Shown here piece after piece: positions 62,736-64,000 of a DNA stretch of 64,000 bases; position 1 is the stretch's first letter, and each line of letters opens with the position of its first letter. Under the pieces are notes generated by a model that was given only the letters and a program-made list of their open reading frames with translations, was not told the DNA's origin and did no database searches. The stretch comes from Nosema muscidifuracis (taxonomy: Eukaryota; Microsporidia; Nosematidae). Made by a program: the position numbers and the translations under genes. The stretch covers positions 372,001 to 436,000 of the forward strand of contig JAIOKI010000003.1 in NCBI GenBank assembly GCA_028335825.1, read 5' to 3'.

Positions 62736-63098
62736 ATGGAATCTTTTGTTAAAATATCTATACCAAGAGATATAAGATATTCAAAAATATGTTTCATAAA
62801 TGATATGCCATTAATGATACAAGATAGAATAAATGTAGATAAGTATAGAATTTATATTGACATGCTTAATTTAGTATTTAAACCAAAGATTTCATTATTG
62901 AGTATTTTCAAAATTTTTAGTCTTATATTCTTTCTAGCTGAAGAATTAGATTCTTACGATAAAGAAGTAGAAGAAATATTGATAAAAATCAATGAAGATG
63001 TTAAAGATAAAGGATTGTATTTTGTACATCCAAAATACAATAATTATATGGAAATTGATTTAAAAATATTTAACCATAATGATAATGAAGAAGAATGA
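62736..63098 (+). CDS. ERF4: ERF4/GOLGA7-like palmitoyltransferase partner
   Basis: Erf4/GOLGA7 is the accessory subunit of the Ras palmitoyltransferase Erf2/DHHC9 at ER/Golgi membranes. The match to GOLGA7 is spread along the protein: VKISIPRDIRYSKICFINDM (family: VFIQRDYSxGxxCxFxTxFP), RINVDKYRIYIDMLN (family: RIxxxxFxxTVxxLN), a central hydrophobic helix, then EEILIKINEDVKDKGLYFVHP and YMEIDLKIF (family: GLRVIEITIY). The length of 120 residues fits. CCCC lies four bases before the ATG. The partner DHHC enzyme is not in this window. Confidence 0.75.
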   Translation: MESFVKISIPRDIRYSKICFINDMPLMIQDRINVDKYRIYIDMLNLVFKPKISLLSIFKIFSLIFFLAEELDSYDKEVEEILIKINEDVKDKGLYFVHPKYNNYMEIDLKIFNHNDNEEE

Positions 63099-64000
63099 TT
63101 CTATGAAAAATTAATCTAATATGGTTGATTATTTAAATAACTGTCATTTTGATGTTAAATCTCGTGATTTTCACTATTTTGATAAAAATAAATTACATTC
63201 AAAATCTTAAGAGAGTTTTTAAGTTATTTAAAAGATTTTTAATCTTTTACATAATTAAGTCTTATTAAAAGATTAATATATGTTAGTAACAAGCATAATT
63301 TCTTTGATTGTAGTGTTTCTTAGTTATATTTTTAAGAATCAAACTAAATATTCATTTTCAATTTAAAGTAATTAAACTTCTATCCTTTAAGTCCAGGCAG
63401 ATAATTTTATTGTTTTTCTCAAACGTCTAACCTTTTTTAGAAAATAATTCAAATATAAATTTCTTATGAACAAATCAACAAAAAGAAAACTAAGCCTTAT
63501 TTAAGACATAAAGAAAGATCTTATAAAAAATGTATAATACAAGAGCAACCATTCTTAAAGATATATTTATTGAATCAAGTGTTTGGAATATGCACATTAC
63601 AGAATTAAATAATGCCTTTAAATTTTATATGAAAATCAATAATTGCTGATTCACCATTTTTCATACGATGATCTTTATAATAAAGATTTTAATTCATTAT
63701 GTAATTTATGGGTTTCATTTTGATTAATGGAAAGAATTATATTATCTGATAATTGGAAATCTCTGTTTATATGTGAAAGTTTATGCTATTCATTTGCTAG
63801 TATTTTAGATTCATTTTATTTTTATTTTTAAATTTAATTTGCCAAATAATAGAAACTTTGTCTATAATAGAGAGTTAGATGGTTATTGTTTATGATATAA
63901 ACGATTGACATGATTGGGTTTTTAATCATTTAAATTTTATTCATGGTGTCTTTTTTTTTTGCTATTTTCCATTTTCGGGCCTAACTTCAATCACTCTACC
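63099..64000. other. Gene-free tail of the window
   Basis: About 900 bp of A/T-rich sequence with no supported gene. The last 60 bases (after a T-run at about 63948) are less AT-rich and could be the edge of another feature that continues beyond the window. Confidence 0.55.

Overview
The window looks like a piece of a microsporidian nuclear genome. It is extremely AT-rich (by eye well over 70% A+T), almost all genes are intron-free, and several core proteins are shortened (an 86-residue Fip1, a 95-residue RING protein). A run of three to five C (sometimes G) sits just before most start codons, as reported for microsporidia. Conserved eukaryotic genes that are clear: MLH1, FIP1, Dicer, Hsp104, ribosomal eL15, a forkhead factor, TRAPPC5/Trs31, eIF4E, 3-ketodihydrosphingosine reductase, a POT-family peptide transporter, TAN1/THUMPD1, RPB2, TRAPPC4/Trs23, a RING protein, tRNA-Val(AAC) and an ERF4/GOLGA7-like protein. 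Dicer, retroelements, large paralogous secreted-protein families and kilobase-sized spacers suggest a larger-genome lineage (Nosema/Vairimorpha-like or Hamiltosporidium-like); the sequence alone does not fix the genus.

Layout. 1-5.3 kb: 3' end of a cysteine-free, proline-rich protein (possible polar tube protein 3), MLH1, FIP1 and a possible TPP1-like telomere protein. 5.3-12.4 kb: a loose, repeat-rich stretch with two neighbouring, probably related, secreted acidic proteins. 12.6-38.4 kb: the conserved core, with Dicer, Hsp104, eL15, a 3-kb repeat-filled spacer, forkhead, a minus-strand run (TRAPPC5, eIF4E, three unknowns, KDSR), an interrupted POT transporter, TAN1, RPB2, TRAPPC4, RING and tRNA-Val. 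38.4-62.3 kb: an accessory region with three members of a secreted lysine/glutamate-repeat family, two tandem leucine-rich-repeat-like secreted proteins, a decayed LTR-retroelement relic, a young Ty3/gypsy-like element with identical 111-bp LTRs, and a decayed R2-type LINE. The last kilobases hold one more secreted protein, the ERF4-like gene and a gene-poor tail.

How it fits together. The conserved half supplies housekeeping functions: transcription, translation, mismatch repair, vesicle tethering (two TRAPP core subunits), sphingolipid synthesis and a protein disaggregase. The right half evolves by duplication, inversion, apparent gene conversion and retroelement insertion, and its genes mostly encode signal-peptide proteins likely to face the host. 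Dicer in the same genome as a young retrotransposon suggests RNA interference may still act on such elements. The most notable observations are: an in-frame TAA exactly where POT transporters have a conserved Gln; a second in-frame TAA in a secreted-family member; an inverted segment between 31-bp inverted repeats upstream of one of two duplicated secreted genes; a 314-bp perfectly identical tract inside that pair; a Dicer whose helicase lacks visible ATPase motifs; and an eIF4E with class-II-like cap-pocket tyrosines.
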